NCBI RefSeq assembly: GCF_011839805.1
Contig: NZ_VWPY01000032.1
Span: forward strand, 1 to 52,357
Direction: 5' to 3'
Source of the DNA: Kineococcus rubinsiae
Lineage (GTDB): Bacteria; Actinomycetota; Actinomycetes; Actinomycetales; Kineococcaceae
DNA length: 52,357 nucleotides
Both the position numbers and the translations under genes were made by a program. The notes beneath the pieces are model-generated. The model saw nothing but the letters and a program-made list of their open reading frames with translations. It was not told where the DNA came from and did no database searches. Position 1 is the stretch's first letter, and the number at the start of each line of letters is the position of its first letter. Below, one piece after another: positions 24,993 through 33,254 of the stretch.

Positions 24993-25886
24993 GTGCCGGA
25001 ACCAGAGCAGGCCCGTGGCGAGGCGCACCGGTCGACCGGACCGCGCGGGTACGACCTGACCGGGCGGCTCTCCGAGAGCCGCGCTCAGGACTTCGTCGGT
25101 CGCCGGGACCTCACCCACTGGCCCAGCACCGCGGGGCGACGACTCGTCCACGTGGCGCTGCGGCTGGGACACCGGCTGGCGCCCCACCAGGTGATGCTGC
25201 TGACCCTGGGCATCGGCCTGCTGCTCACGGCAGCCCTCGCGGCCCTCACCGACGGCATCTACGACAGCGTCGTGGAGGACGACGGGATCGCCGCACTGGA
25301 CCACCCCGTGCTCGCCCTGGCGATGCGGCAGCGCACGCCGCTGCTCGACTCGTGGGTCACGGGCTTCACGCACGTGGGCGGTCCCGTGGGGATGCCTGTC
25401 CTGGCCGCCGCGACAGCGATCGGCCTCTCCGTCGCGTGGCGACGCCTCTCGCCCGCGGTGCTGATCGTCTCCACGATGCTGGGGTCCCTCGCCCTGACCG
25501 TGGCGGGCAAGGCGGCCGTGACCCGGGCCCGCCCACCGCACGTCGACGCCGTGCCTCCGTACGAGTTCGGCTTCTCGTTCCCCAGCGGGCACTCGCTGAA
25601 CGCCGCCGCCTTCGCGGGCATACTGACCTACCTGCTGCTGCGTCGCCTGCGCCGGACCTGGGCGCGCCGGCTCACCGTGGTCCTCGCCACCGCGTTCGCC
25701 ACGGCGATGGGGCTCAGCCGGGTCTTCCTCGGCCACCACTGGCTCACCGACGTGCTCGTCGGCTGGGCCCTGGGCCTGGCGTGGCTGAGCGTCGTCATCA
25801 CCAGCCACCGCCTGTTCCTGACCGTCTACCGGAACTCACCGAGCTCCCACCGCGCCCGTCCTCCTCGCCGCGGCCGTTCTACCTGA
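24993..25886 (+). CDS. PAP2-family membrane phosphatase
   Basis: A 297-residue lipid phosphatase (phosphatidic acid or undecaprenyl-diphosphate type). The tripartite PAP2 motif is complete: KAAVTRARPP, FPSGHS, and SRVFLGHHWLTDV with the catalytic His residues. About six helices follow a hydrophilic N-terminus of about 55 residues. GTG 24993 has a strong ribosome binding site, GGAGGTGGA. It is divergent from the DedA remnant and shares a putative regulatory direct repeat with it. It probably acts on membrane isoprenoid or lipid phosphates outside the cytoplasm. Confidence 0.88.
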   Translation: MPEPEQARGEAHRSTGPRGYDLTGRLSESRAQDFVGRRDLTHWPSTAGRRLVHVALRLGHRLAPHQVMLLTLGIGLLLTAALAALTDGIYDSVVEDDGIAALDHPVLALAMRQRTPLLDSWVTGFTHVGGPVGMPVLAAATAIGLSVAWRRLSPAVLIVSTMLGSLALTVAGKAAVTRARPPHVDAVPPYEFGFSFPSGHSLNAAAFAGILTYLLLRRLRRTWARRLTVVLATAFATAMGLSRVFLGHHWLTDVLVGWALGLAWLSVVITSHRLFLTVYRNSPSSHRARPPRRGRST

Positions 25887-25898
25887 CGACGACATCGC

Positions 25899-26024
25899 TC
25901 ACTCGATCTCGCGGCGCGGGGCCGACGTCCCGACGATGGTGGCCAGGACGCCGTAGGCGGTGAGGACCGCCGCGCCCACCCGCTCCGGCGTGCTCTCGGT
26001 GAACGTCTCCACCGGTGAGGTCAT
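25899..26024 (-). CDS. Possible 41-residue membrane peptide or gene remnant
   Basis: A short frame starting at ATG 26024 reads MTSPVETFTESTPERVGAAV and contains one hydrophobic helix (VGAAVLTAYGVLATIVG) before a basic end. Third codon positions are almost all G or C, unlike other frames here. No clear ribosome binding site is seen, and coding-like residues continue a little upstream, so it may be the tail of a lost gene near the island edge. Confidence 0.35.
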   Translation of the reverse strand: MTSPVETFTESTPERVGAAVLTAYGVLATIVGTSAPRREIE

Positions 26025-26170
26025 CACCGTGGACGCCGCGAAGATGCTGGGCGCGCCGCGGGATGACCGGGAGGCCGACTCAGGATGGTGGCGGGTCCGG
26101 CTCCAGCGGCCACAGGTCGATCTCGATGACCACGTTCCACGAGGCGCCTGCATGATCACGACGGGAACGA

Positions 26171-26210
26171 GAAAGGCCCTGACCGGCACGAGTGCTGGTC
26201 AGGGCCTTTC
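26171..26210 (-). terminator. tRNA-Leu terminator
   Basis: GAAAGGCCCTGACC (26171-26184) pairs perfectly with GGTCAGGGCCTTTC (26197-26210), a 14-bp stem with a 12-base loop, 20 bases beyond the tRNA 3' end. Confidence 0.75.
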
Positions 26211-26229
26211 CCGTCGCTGTCTCAACGAG

Positions 26230-26314
26230 TGTCCGGAGGGGGACTTGAACCCCCACCCACTATACGTGGACTAGCACCTCAAGCTAGCGCGTCTGCCTAT
26301 TCCGCCACCCGGAC
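26230..26314 (-). tRNA. tRNA-Leu (anticodon GAG)
   Basis: Read on the minus strand, GTCCGGG at the 5' end pairs with TCCGGAC near the 3' end, followed by discriminator A. The anticodon stem CTAGC/GCTAG encloses the loop TTGAGGT, giving GAG for CUC/CUU. A long variable arm of class II type follows, and the T-arm is GGGGG-TTCAAGT-CCCCC. CCA is not encoded. Its 3' end is duplicated at 16786. Confidence 0.93.
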
Positions 26315-26601
26315 GAGTGGGCTCCGCACCCGGCGCGGACGCCGGAGGGAACGGGGAAAACCGTAGCACGCAGGAGCAGCCCCGCTGCGCACGGTGGATC
26401 ACCGCGGGGCCTGCGGGGAACCGCCGGGGGCGTCGTGCGCGTTGACCCGGCAGACGACGATTCCGCTCACTCTCGGCGCTCCACCGGCGACGGTCGGTGA
26501 TCGCAGGGAGGTGCGGGGGCCCGGGGAGGCACTGCGCGGAGGCGCGATCCCGAACGGCGGCTAACCTGGGCCAGCGCCGCTGAACAGCCACGCGGGCGCC
26601 C
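26315..26601. other. Spacer upstream of oleA
   Basis: No gene supported. A TAACCT element at 26562-26567 is a possible -10 for oleA; no good -35 is seen at the usual distance. Confidence 0.4.
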
Positions 26602-26655
26602 ATGACGAGCGTAGAGCCCGGGTGGGCGGTCGACCACCACGGACTGGGGAAGCCC

Positions 26656-27702
26656 TTGAACGACACCACCAACCCGGACCGGTCGGGCAACTCGACGTTC
26701 CGGCCGGCCAACGCGGCCCTGCTCTCGGTGACGCACCTCGAGGCTCCGGTCGTCGTGCCCTCCTCCTACTTCGACGACGTCCTGGCGCCCACGATGGAGC
26801 GCCTGCGGCTGCGACCGGGGCTGCTGGAGAAGGTCGCGGGCGTCCGCGAGCGCCGCTGGTGGTCCGACGGGGCCAACGCCTCCGACGCGGCCGCCGAGTG
26901 CGGCCTCAAGGCCCTCTCCGAGGCCGGTGTGGAGGCCAAGGACGTCGGCGTGGTCATCAGCACCACCGTGACCCGGCCCTTCCTCGAGCCGGCGGTCGCG
27001 ACCTCGGTGCACCACGCGATGGACCTGCCGACGTCGGCGCTGAACTTCGACCTCACGAACGCCTGCCTCGCGTGGGTCAACGGCCTCCAGGTCGCCTCCG
27101 CCATGATCGACTCGGGCGCCGTGCGCTACGCGGTCGTGCTGGGCGCGGAGGACGTGCGCCCGATGCACGAGGGGACGATCGAGCGGCTGCTGCGCCCCGA
27201 CGTGACCCGCCGCGACTTCCTCGACCAGTTCGCGACCATGACCCTGGGCTGCGGTGCCGCCGCGGCCGTGCTGGGCCGCGCCGACGAGCACCCCGAGGGC
27301 CACCGCATCCTGGGCGGCACGGGCCGCGCGGGCACCCAGCACCACGAGCTCTGCATCGGCGACATGACGCACATGCGCACCGACGCGAAGCTGCTGCTGA
27401 CCGAGGGCATCGAGATCGTCGCGAGCGCCTTCGAGAGCGGCGACGCGCAGTGGGGCTGGCGCGACGCGGACCGCTTCGTCATCCACCAGATCTCGCGCGT
27501 GCACACCCAGACGGTCGTCGAGCGCCTCGGGCTGGACCCGGAGAAGGTGCCGCGGACGTTCCCGCACTGGGGCAACGTCGGGCCGATCTCGCTGCCGATG
27601 ACGCTCGCGCACACCGCCCCGGAGCTGACCCGCGGCGACCGCGTCATCGCCATGGGGGTGGGCTCCGGCCTGAACTCCGCCATGGTCGAGATCGCCTGGT
27701 GA
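26656..27702 (+). CDS. oleA: OleA, thiolase-fold head-to-head fatty-acyl condensing enzyme
   Basis: A KAS-III-like thiolase of about 348 residues that condenses two fatty acyl-CoAs head to head to a beta-ketoacid. Catalytic residues are visible: Cys137 in NACLAW, Glu111 in RPFLEP (the OleA-specific base), His277 in VIHQIS and Asn307 in HWGNVGP. Homology to known OleA starts at LLSVTHLEAP. I prefer TTG 26656, with GGGGAAG upstream, over ATG 26602, whose extra 18 residues lack family support; this choice is uncertain. OleBC begins 11 bases after the stop. Confidence 0.9.
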   Translation: MNDTTNPDRSGNSTFRPANAALLSVTHLEAPVVVPSSYFDDVLAPTMERLRLRPGLLEKVAGVRERRWWSDGANASDAAAECGLKALSEAGVEAKDVGVVISTTVTRPFLEPAVATSVHHAMDLPTSALNFDLTNACLAWVNGLQVASAMIDSGAVRYAVVLGAEDVRPMHEGTIERLLRPDVTRRDFLDQFATMTLGCGAAAAVLGRADEHPEGHRILGGTGRAGTQHHELCIGDMTHMRTDAKLLLTEGIEIVASAFESGDAQWGWRDADRFVIHQISRVHTQTVVERLGLDPEKVPRTFPHWGNVGPISLPMTLAHTAPELTRGDRVIAMGVGSGLNSAMVEIAW

Positions 27703-27712
27703 CGACGACCAC

Positions 27713-30511
27713 GTGACCGCCTCCGCCACCCCCGCCCCGCCCGGCTCCTCCCCCGGCACCCGGCCCCACGCCCCGTCGCCCGGCTCCACCCTGCGCCCGG
27801 CGCGTCCCGCGACCCTGCCGCCCGCGGGTCTGCCGGGCCTCGACCCCGCGTGGTCGCGGCTCGTGCAGGCGCCTGACGCGGGCGGGACCGTCAGGACGTG
27901 GCACGTCCTGGACGCGGGCCCGCGCGAGCCGCGGGGGACGCTGCTGTGCCTGCACGGCAACCCGACGTGGTCCTACCTGTGGCGCGACCTCGTCGCGCGG
28001 GGTGCGGCCGCGGGGTGGCGGGTGGTGGCCGTGGACCAGCTGGAGATGGGCTTCTCCGAGCGCACCGGACAGCGCCGCGGGCTCGCGCACCGCGTGCGGG
28101 ACCTGACCGGGCTGGTGGACGCCCTGGAGCTCACGGGTGACGTCGTGGCCGTCGGCCAGGACTGGGGCGGGGTCGTCGCGACGGGCTGGGCCGCCCTCGA
28201 GCACGCACGCGGCCTGGTCGCCGCGCAGGCCCCCGCGGGTCGGCACGCGGCCGCCCGTCCGGTGCGCCGACTGGCGGGTCTCGTGGTGATGAACACCGCG
28301 GCCGCGCACGACGTCGACGACGCCGCGCCCGGTCCGCTGAAGCTCGCGACGCTGCCCGGCGTCCTGCCGCTGGTCACCAGCCGCACCGACGCGTTCCTGC
28401 GCACCACGCTGGCGCTGACGCACCCGCCGCTGGAGCGCGCCGTGCGCGAGGCCTACCGCGCGCCCTACCGGCACGCCGCGGACCGCGCCGGCATCGAGGA
28501 CTTCGTCGCCGACGTGCCCGTGGGCCCCGCCCACCCGTCGCGGCCGGCGATCGACCAGGTCGCCGCGGGCGCCGAGGAGCTCGGCCGCTCCGGGCTGCCG
28601 GCGCTGGTCCTGTGGGGCCCGCGCGACCCCGTGTTCGGCGAGGGCTACCTGCGCGACTGGCGGCGCCGGCTGCCGCAGGCCGACGTGCACCGCTTCGAGG
28701 GCGCCGGGCACCTGCTGCCCGAGGACGCCGACGTCGCCGGGGCCGTCCTGCGCTGGCTCGACGTCCGCCTCGGCGCCGGCGCGTCCACCGCGGCCGTCGA
28801 GGAGGACCCCGCCCCGCACGTGCCGCTGTGGACGCGGCTGGACGAGCGCGCGGACTCCGCCGAGCCCGCCGTCGTCGAGATGGGCCCCGCGGGGGTGGCG
28901 CGGCGCGTGCCGTGGTCGCTGTTGCAGCGCCGCACGCAGGAGCTCGCCGCGGGGCTGCTGGAGTTCGGCGTGGAGCCGGGCCAGCGCGTCTCGCTGCTCG
29001 TGCCGCCCGGTGCGGACCTCACGGCCGTGATGTACGCCGTCGTGCGCATCGGCGCCGTCGGGGTCGTCGCGGACGCGGGGCTGGGCCTCGGCGGCCTCAC
29101 CCGCGCCGTGAAGGGCGCCGGCGTCGACGTCGTCATCGGCGTCTCCCGCGCCCTCGTGGGCGCCCGCGCGCTGGGCTGGCCGGGGCGCCGCATCGCCGCC
29201 GGCCCGGTCTCCGACACCGTGCTGCGCCTGACGGGCACCCGCGTCACGCTGGCCGACCTCGCGGCCCTGGGCGCGCGCCGCCTCGCCGACGGCGTCGCGC
29301 TGCCGCCCGCACCCGAGCCGTCGGCCGAGGCCGCCGTGCTGTTCACGTCCGGCTCGACGGGCCCCGCCAAGGGCGTCGTCTACACCCACCGCCAGCTCTC
29401 GCAGCTCGCGCAGGCCATGGGCGCGACCATCCGCATCGGCCCCGGCGCGGGTCTCGTCTCGGCGTTCGCCCCGTTCGCGCTGTTCGGACCGGCGCTCGGC
29501 GCCACCTGCGTCGTGCCGGCCATGGACGTCACGAAGCCCGCAACCCTCACCGCGAGCGCCCTCGCGGCGGCCGTGGCGGCGAGCGGCTCGACGTCGGCGT
29601 TCCTGTCCCCCGCGGCGCTGGTCAACGTGCTCGCGACCGCGGACGGCCTCGACGAGGGCGGCCGGGCCGCGCTGCGCGGCGTCGAGGTGCTGCTCTCGGC
29701 CGGGGCCCCCGTGCCGAACGCGCTGCTGCAGCAGGCGCGGACGCTGATGCCGCTGGCCGACCCGCGCAGCCCCTACGGCGCCACCGAGGTGCTGCCCGCG
29801 ACCGACGTCAGCCTCGACGACGTGCTCGCAGCCGGCCCGGGCGAGGGCATCTGCGTGGGCCGCCCCATCGAGGGCGCGGTCATCGCCATCGCCCCCCTGG
29901 ACGCCGACGGGCGGGCCGGCGCCCAGCTCGTCCTGGAGCCCGGGGTGACCGGCGAGGTCGTCGTCGGGGCCTCCCACGTCAAGGACCACTACGACCAGCT
30001 CTGGCTCACGCAGACCGACAGCGTCTCGGTGACCGCCCCGGACGGCGCGGGTGACGGCGCCCGCCGCTGGCACCGCACGGGCGACGTCGGGCACCTGGAC
30101 GAGCAGGGCCGCGTCTGGATCGAGGGCCGCCTCGCGCACGTCGTGGTCACCGGCACCGAGGTCGTCACTCCCGTCGGGGTGGAGCAGCGCGCCGAGTCGG
30201 TGCCCGGCATCGCCCGCGCCGCGCTCGTCGGGGTCGGCCCCCGCCACGCGCGGCAGCTCGCGGTGGTCGCGGAGGCCACCGCGCCCGTGGCCCGCACCAC
30301 CGTCGCGGACCCGGACCTCGCCCAGGCCGTGCGCGCGGCGACGGGGCGCAACCTCGTCGCCGTCCTGCTCGTCCCGGCGCTGCCGACCGACGTGCGGCAC
30401 AACTCCAAGATCGACCGGGCCCGCGTGAGCGCGTGGGCCGGCCGGGCCCTGGCGGGCGACCGGGTGGAACCGCTCGTGCGCCCGCGCACGGCGAAGGGGG
30501 GACGACGGTGA
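27713..30511 (+). CDS. oleBC: OleBC fusion: beta-lactone decarboxylase plus beta-lactone synthetase
   Basis: A 932-residue fusion. Residues 60-350 are OleB, an alpha/beta-hydrolase of haloalkane-dehalogenase type: HGNPTWSYLW (81-90), nucleophile D150 in GQDWGGVV, acid D305 in WGPRDPVF and H333 in GAGHLLP; it decarboxylates a beta-lactone to an olefin. Residues from about 375 are OleC, an adenylate-forming enzyme with FTSGSTGPAKG (544-554), SPYGATE and the hinge RTGDVGHLDEQGR, closing the beta-lactone from a beta-hydroxyacid with ATP. This fusion is known in actinobacterial ole clusters. The start is GTG 27713, preceded by a Pro-rich leader. Confidence 0.93.
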   Translation: MTASATPAPPGSSPGTRPHAPSPGSTLRPARPATLPPAGLPGLDPAWSRLVQAPDAGGTVRTWHVLDAGPREPRGTLLCLHGNPTWSYLWRDLVARGAAAGWRVVAVDQLEMGFSERTGQRRGLAHRVRDLTGLVDALELTGDVVAVGQDWGGVVATGWAALEHARGLVAAQAPAGRHAAARPVRRLAGLVVMNTAAAHDVDDAAPGPLKLATLPGVLPLVTSRTDAFLRTTLALTHPPLERAVREAYRAPYRHAADRAGIEDFVADVPVGPAHPSRPAIDQVAAGAEELGRSGLPALVLWGPRDPVFGEGYLRDWRRRLPQADVHRFEGAGHLLPEDADVAGAVLRWLDVRLGAGASTAAVEEDPAPHVPLWTRLDERADSAEPAVVEMGPAGVARRVPWSLLQRRTQELAAGLLEFGVEPGQRVSLLVPPGADLTAVMYAVVRIGAVGVVADAGLGLGGLTRAVKGAGVDVVIGVSRALVGARALGWPGRRIAAGPVSDTVLRLTGTRVTLADLAALGARRLADGVALPPAPEPSAEAAVLFTSGSTGPAKGVVYTHRQLSQLAQAMGATIRIGPGAGLVSAFAPFALFGPALGATCVVPAMDVTKPATLTASALAAAVAASGSTSAFLSPAALVNVLATADGLDEGGRAALRGVEVLLSAGAPVPNALLQQARTLMPLADPRSPYGATEVLPATDVSLDDVLAAGPGEGICVGRPIEGAVIAIAPLDADGRAGAQLVLEPGVTGEVVVGASHVKDHYDQLWLTQTDSVSVTAPDGAGDGARRWHRTGDVGHLDEQGRVWIEGRLAHVVVTGTEVVTPVGVEQRAESVPGIARAALVGVGPRHARQLAVVAEATAPVARTTVADPDLAQAVRAATGRNLVAVLLVPALPTDVRHNSKIDRARVSAWAGRALAGDRVEPLVRPRTAKGGRR

Positions 30512-31476
30512 GGGTCCTGGTCACGGGCGCCAGCGGGATGCTGGGCCGCGAGACCGCCCGCGCCTTCGCGCGGCGCGGCGACGACGTGCGGGTGCTGCAG
30601 CGGCGCCCCAGCGGCATCGACGGGGTCTCCGAGGTCCTCGGCTCCCTGACCGATCCCGCGTCGGTGCGCGCGGCCGTGGCCGACGTCGACACCGTCGTCC
30701 ACCTCGCCGCGAAGGTCTCCATCACGGGCCCGCACCCCGAGTACGTGGCCGTCAACGTCGAGGGCACCCGCACGCTGGTCGAGGAAGCCCGCGGGGCCGG
30801 GGTCTCCCGCTTCGTCATGGTCTCCTCGCCGTCCGTCGCCCACGCGGGTGCGGCGCTCGTCGGCGAAGGCACCGGACCGGCGGACCCGTCCTCGGCGCAC
30901 GGCTCCTACGCCATCACCAAGGGGCAGGCGGAGCTGCTCGCGCTCGCCGCGGACGCCCCCGGCTTCGCGGTCGTCGCCATCCGCCCGCACATCGTGCTGG
31001 GCCCGGGCGACACGCAGCTCGTGCAGCGCATCGCCGACCGGGCCCGCGCGGGCCGGCTGCCGCTGCTGGACGACGGCACCGCGCTCATCGACACCACCTA
31101 CGTCGACAACGCCGTGGACGCCCTGCTCGCCGCAGCCGACCGCGCCGAGGTCGCCCACGGGCAGGCCTTCGTGGTCACCAACGGCGAGCCGCGCACGGTC
31201 GCCGAGGTCTTCGCCCGCATCTGCCAGGCCGCGGGCGTCGCGGCCCCGACCCGCCGGGTGCCGTCGGCCGCGGCCAAGGTCGCGGGCAGCCTCGTGGAGC
31301 GGGTCTGGACGTGGGGCCGGCTGCCCGACGAGCCGCCCATGACGCGCTTCCTCGCGGAGCAGCTGTCCACCGCGCACTGGTTCGACCAGCGCCGCACGCG
31401 CGAGGTGCTGCAATGGGCCCCGCGCGTGCCGCTGGACGAGGGCTTCCGCCGCCTCGCCGCGGGCTTCGGCCGCTGA
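30508..31476 (+). CDS. oleD: OleD, NADPH-dependent beta-ketoacid reductase
   Basis: A 322-residue extended short-chain dehydrogenase of the 3-beta-HSD-like group. The nucleotide-binding motif is VTGASGMLG (residues 5-13), the acid HLAAKVS and the catalytic YAITK (Tyr-x3-Lys) follow, with Ser in VMVSSPS. In the pathway it reduces the OleA product to a beta-hydroxyacid for OleC. GTG 30508 overlaps the oleBC stop (GTGA), with GGGGGG as ribosome binding site. An 8-bp hairpin follows 15 bases after the stop, closing the operon. Confidence 0.92.
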   Translation: MRVLVTGASGMLGRETARAFARRGDDVRVLQRRPSGIDGVSEVLGSLTDPASVRAAVADVDTVVHLAAKVSITGPHPEYVAVNVEGTRTLVEEARGAGVSRFVMVSSPSVAHAGAALVGEGTGPADPSSAHGSYAITKGQAELLALAADAPGFAVVAIRPHIVLGPGDTQLVQRIADRARAGRLPLLDDGTALIDTTYVDNAVDALLAAADRAEVAHGQAFVVTNGEPRTVAEVFARICQAAGVAAPTRRVPSAAAKVAGSLVERVWTWGRLPDEPPMTRFLAEQLSTAHWFDQRRTREVLQWAPRVPLDEGFRRLAAGFGR

Positions 31477-31490
31477 CGCGCCGCCCGTCC

Positions 31491-31511
31491 CGGGGAGCGA
31501 CGAGCTCCCCG
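31491..31511 (+). terminator. Terminator after oleD
   Basis: CGGGGAGC (31491-31498) and GCTCCCCG (31504-31511) form an 8-bp stem with a GACGA loop, directly before the App1 gene's -10 element. Confidence 0.6.
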
Positions 31512-31529
31512 CGCAGCTAGCCTTCTGGC

Positions 31530-32750
31530 GTGATCACGCCGGACGAGCGCAGGGCCCGCCGCGTGCAGCTGCGCCAGCAGGCCCGCCGCAACTACGAGCA
31601 GCTGCGGGAGGTGGACCTGCAGTCGCGGCCCGGGGAGCACTCCCTGCACCGCGCCGCCCGCATCGAGAACGCCCTCAAGGGCGTCGTCGGGGCGGGGCTG
31701 CGCCGCCGCGGCTACCACGCCCACGCGCTGGCCTTCCCGGGCTACGGCGGGCCGGGGTGGGTGCGCGTCCTCGGTCGCGTCCTGCTCGGCCGCGACGAGC
31801 CCGTGACGCCCGCGCCCGGGGCTCCCCCGGCGTCGGTGCGCGGCTGGCGCAACTTCCTCACCGTCCCGGTCGCCGGGCACGAGGTGACCGTCCGCATCGG
31901 CGGCCACGAGCGGGTCCTGACCACCGACCGTGGCGGCTACCTCGACCAGGTCATCGACGTCGACCTGCCCCCCGGCGAGCACGAGCTGACGCTGACCGTG
32001 GGCCTCGACGCCGCCCCGGCCGAGGAGGAGGTCGTCGAGAGCGTCCAGGACGACACCGAGGGCGGCGCTGACCTCGCGCCGGAGCTGGCCGCGGCCCGCC
32101 ACACCGGGACGGCCCGCGTGATCGTCGTCGGGCCCGAGCCGCAGCTGGGCCTGCTCAGCGACATCGACGACACCGTCGTCGTCACGCGCCTGCCGCGGCC
32201 GCTGATCGCGGCGTGGAACAGCTTCGTCATCGACGAGCGCGCCCGCGTGCCCGTCAACGGCATGGCCGAGCTGTACCAGCAGTTCGTCGAGGAGAACCCC
32301 GGCTCCCCCGTCGTGTACCTCTCCACCGGGGCCTGGAACGCCGCGCCGACGCTGGCGCGGTTCCTGTCCCGCTCCGGCTACCCCGAGGGTCCGCTGCTGC
32401 TGACCGACTGGGGCCCCACCAACACCGGCTGGTTCCGCGACGGCAGCGCGCACAAGCGCGGGTCGCTGGCCCGTCTCGCGCAGGAGCTGCCGCAGGTCAC
32501 GTGGCTGCTGGTCGGCGACGACGGCCAGCACGACCCGGTGCTGTACGCGGAGTTCCTGGCCGCGGCCCCCGAACGGGTTGCGGCGGTGGGCATCCGGCGC
32601 CTGACGCCGGCGGAGCAGCTGCTCGCGGGCGGGCACCCGCTGGCCTCGCCCAGCACGCCCGACGACAGCGACGTCTGCTGGGTCAGCGGTGACAACGGCT
32701 ACGAGCTGATGCACCGCTGGTACCGCGCCGGCGTCCTGCGCCGCGGCTGA
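31530..32750 (+). CDS. App1/DUF2183-family phosphatase
   Basis: A 406-residue protein of the App1 family, related to yeast phosphatidate phosphatase App1. The HAD-like core begins LGLLSDIDDTVVVT (DxDxT), followed by YLSTGAWN, the Lys in AHKRGSL and the acidic GDDGQHDP. The first 200 residues hold a basic helix and a beta-sandwich-like domain (HEVTVRIGGHE, GEHELTLTVG). TAGCCT (31518-31523) six bases before GTG 31530 marks a leaderless start. It follows the ole operon but has its own promoter, so a link to lipid remodelling is only inferred. Confidence 0.85.
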   Translation: MITPDERRARRVQLRQQARRNYEQLREVDLQSRPGEHSLHRAARIENALKGVVGAGLRRRGYHAHALAFPGYGGPGWVRVLGRVLLGRDEPVTPAPGAPPASVRGWRNFLTVPVAGHEVTVRIGGHERVLTTDRGGYLDQVIDVDLPPGEHELTLTVGLDAAPAEEEVVESVQDDTEGGADLAPELAAARHTGTARVIVVGPEPQLGLLSDIDDTVVVTRLPRPLIAAWNSFVIDERARVPVNGMAELYQQFVEENPGSPVVYLSTGAWNAAPTLARFLSRSGYPEGPLLLTDWGPTNTGWFRDGSAHKRGSLARLAQELPQVTWLLVGDDGQHDPVLYAEFLAAAPERVAAVGIRRLTPAEQLLAGGHPLASPSTPDDSDVCWVSGDNGYELMHRWYRAGVLRRG

Positions 32751-32794
32751 GGAGTCGGCCGCGGGGCCGCGGGCCCGGGACGGGCCCCGGAACG

Positions 32795-32833
32795 CGACGA
32801 GGGCCGGTCCGCGGTGCGGACCGGCCCTCGTCG
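32795..32833. terminator. Perfect 18-bp bidirectional terminator
   Basis: CGACGAGGGCCGGTCCGC (32795-32812) and its exact complement (32816-32833) enclose a GGT loop. It lies between the convergent App1 gene and the 30-codon gene at 32851 and serves both. Confidence 0.9.
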
Positions 32834-32850
32834 TCGCGATGTGCTGCTCG

Positions 32851-32943
32851 TCAGAGCCGCACGCGCCGCGGGTTGGCGACCGTGGTGAGGTCGATCGCGT
32901 CACGGACGTCGATGACCTGGATGTCGTTCTGGTGCTCGTTCAT
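32851..32943 (-). CDS. 30-residue peptide with very strong ribosome binding site
   Basis: ATG 32943 is preceded by AGGAGGT at ideal distance. The peptide begins MNEHQNDIQVIDVRDAIDLT and ends NPRRVRL, 17 bases before the terminator stem. It is acidic in the middle and basic at the C-terminus, without Cys or a membrane helix. A TAGACT -10-like element (33100-33095) would give a leader of about 145 bases containing the hairpin ACCCC-CGGA-GGGGT (33032-33045). No modifying enzymes are nearby. I do not recognise it. It could be a regulatory peptide, a RiPP-like precursor or a small protein partner. Confidence 0.6.
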   Translation of the reverse strand: MNEHQNDIQVIDVRDAIDLTTVANPRRVRL

Positions 32944-33254
32944 CGTCTGACCTCCTGGTAGGACCGGCCGGCGCTTCCTCGTGGGCACGCCGGACCCTGC
33001 TGCTCGCCGAACCGCAGACGGCACTGTCCTCACCCCCGGAGGGGTTCGCGGGTCGAGAAGGGACTCGATCGCTGTCGCGCCTCGTCCGATGAGCAGTCTA
33101 GGAGCGCAGCCGCGCGAGCGCTCCCCCCAGACCCCCGTCCGGACGGGTGACGTGCATCACCGCGGGTGCCCCTCGGCACCCCGCCGGACCACGGCGAGGG
33201 CCCCGGACGGGCGCAGGGGGCGGGTGGGGAGCCGAGCGGGTCGGGAGCCGGGGG
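32944..33254 (-). other. Long leader and promoter region of the small peptide gene
   Basis: Contains TAGACT (33095-33100, minus strand) as a possible -10, and a 5-bp hairpin with a 4-base loop at 33032-33045 in the predicted leader. No FliA-type box and no second gene are seen. Confidence 0.4.

Larger units (their letters stand above)
16770..26245. mobile_element. Putative genomic island at tRNA-Leu(GAG)
   Basis: A region of about 9.5 kb is bounded by direct repeats of the tRNA-Leu 3' end (16770-16802 and 26213-26245). It holds metal and envelope genes, a two-component system and two decaying genes, and it separates the polyphosphate operon from oleA. The tRNA is intact on the right. No integrase or relaxase was found, so the element is either immobile, a remnant, or the repeat arose another way. 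Confidence 0.45.

Noticed and set aside
32944-33094. A c-di-AMP or other known riboswitch in the small peptide leader
   Set aside because: The GAACC and GGGGGTGAG fragments recalled ydaO elements, but the surrounding stems and conserved junctions are absent.
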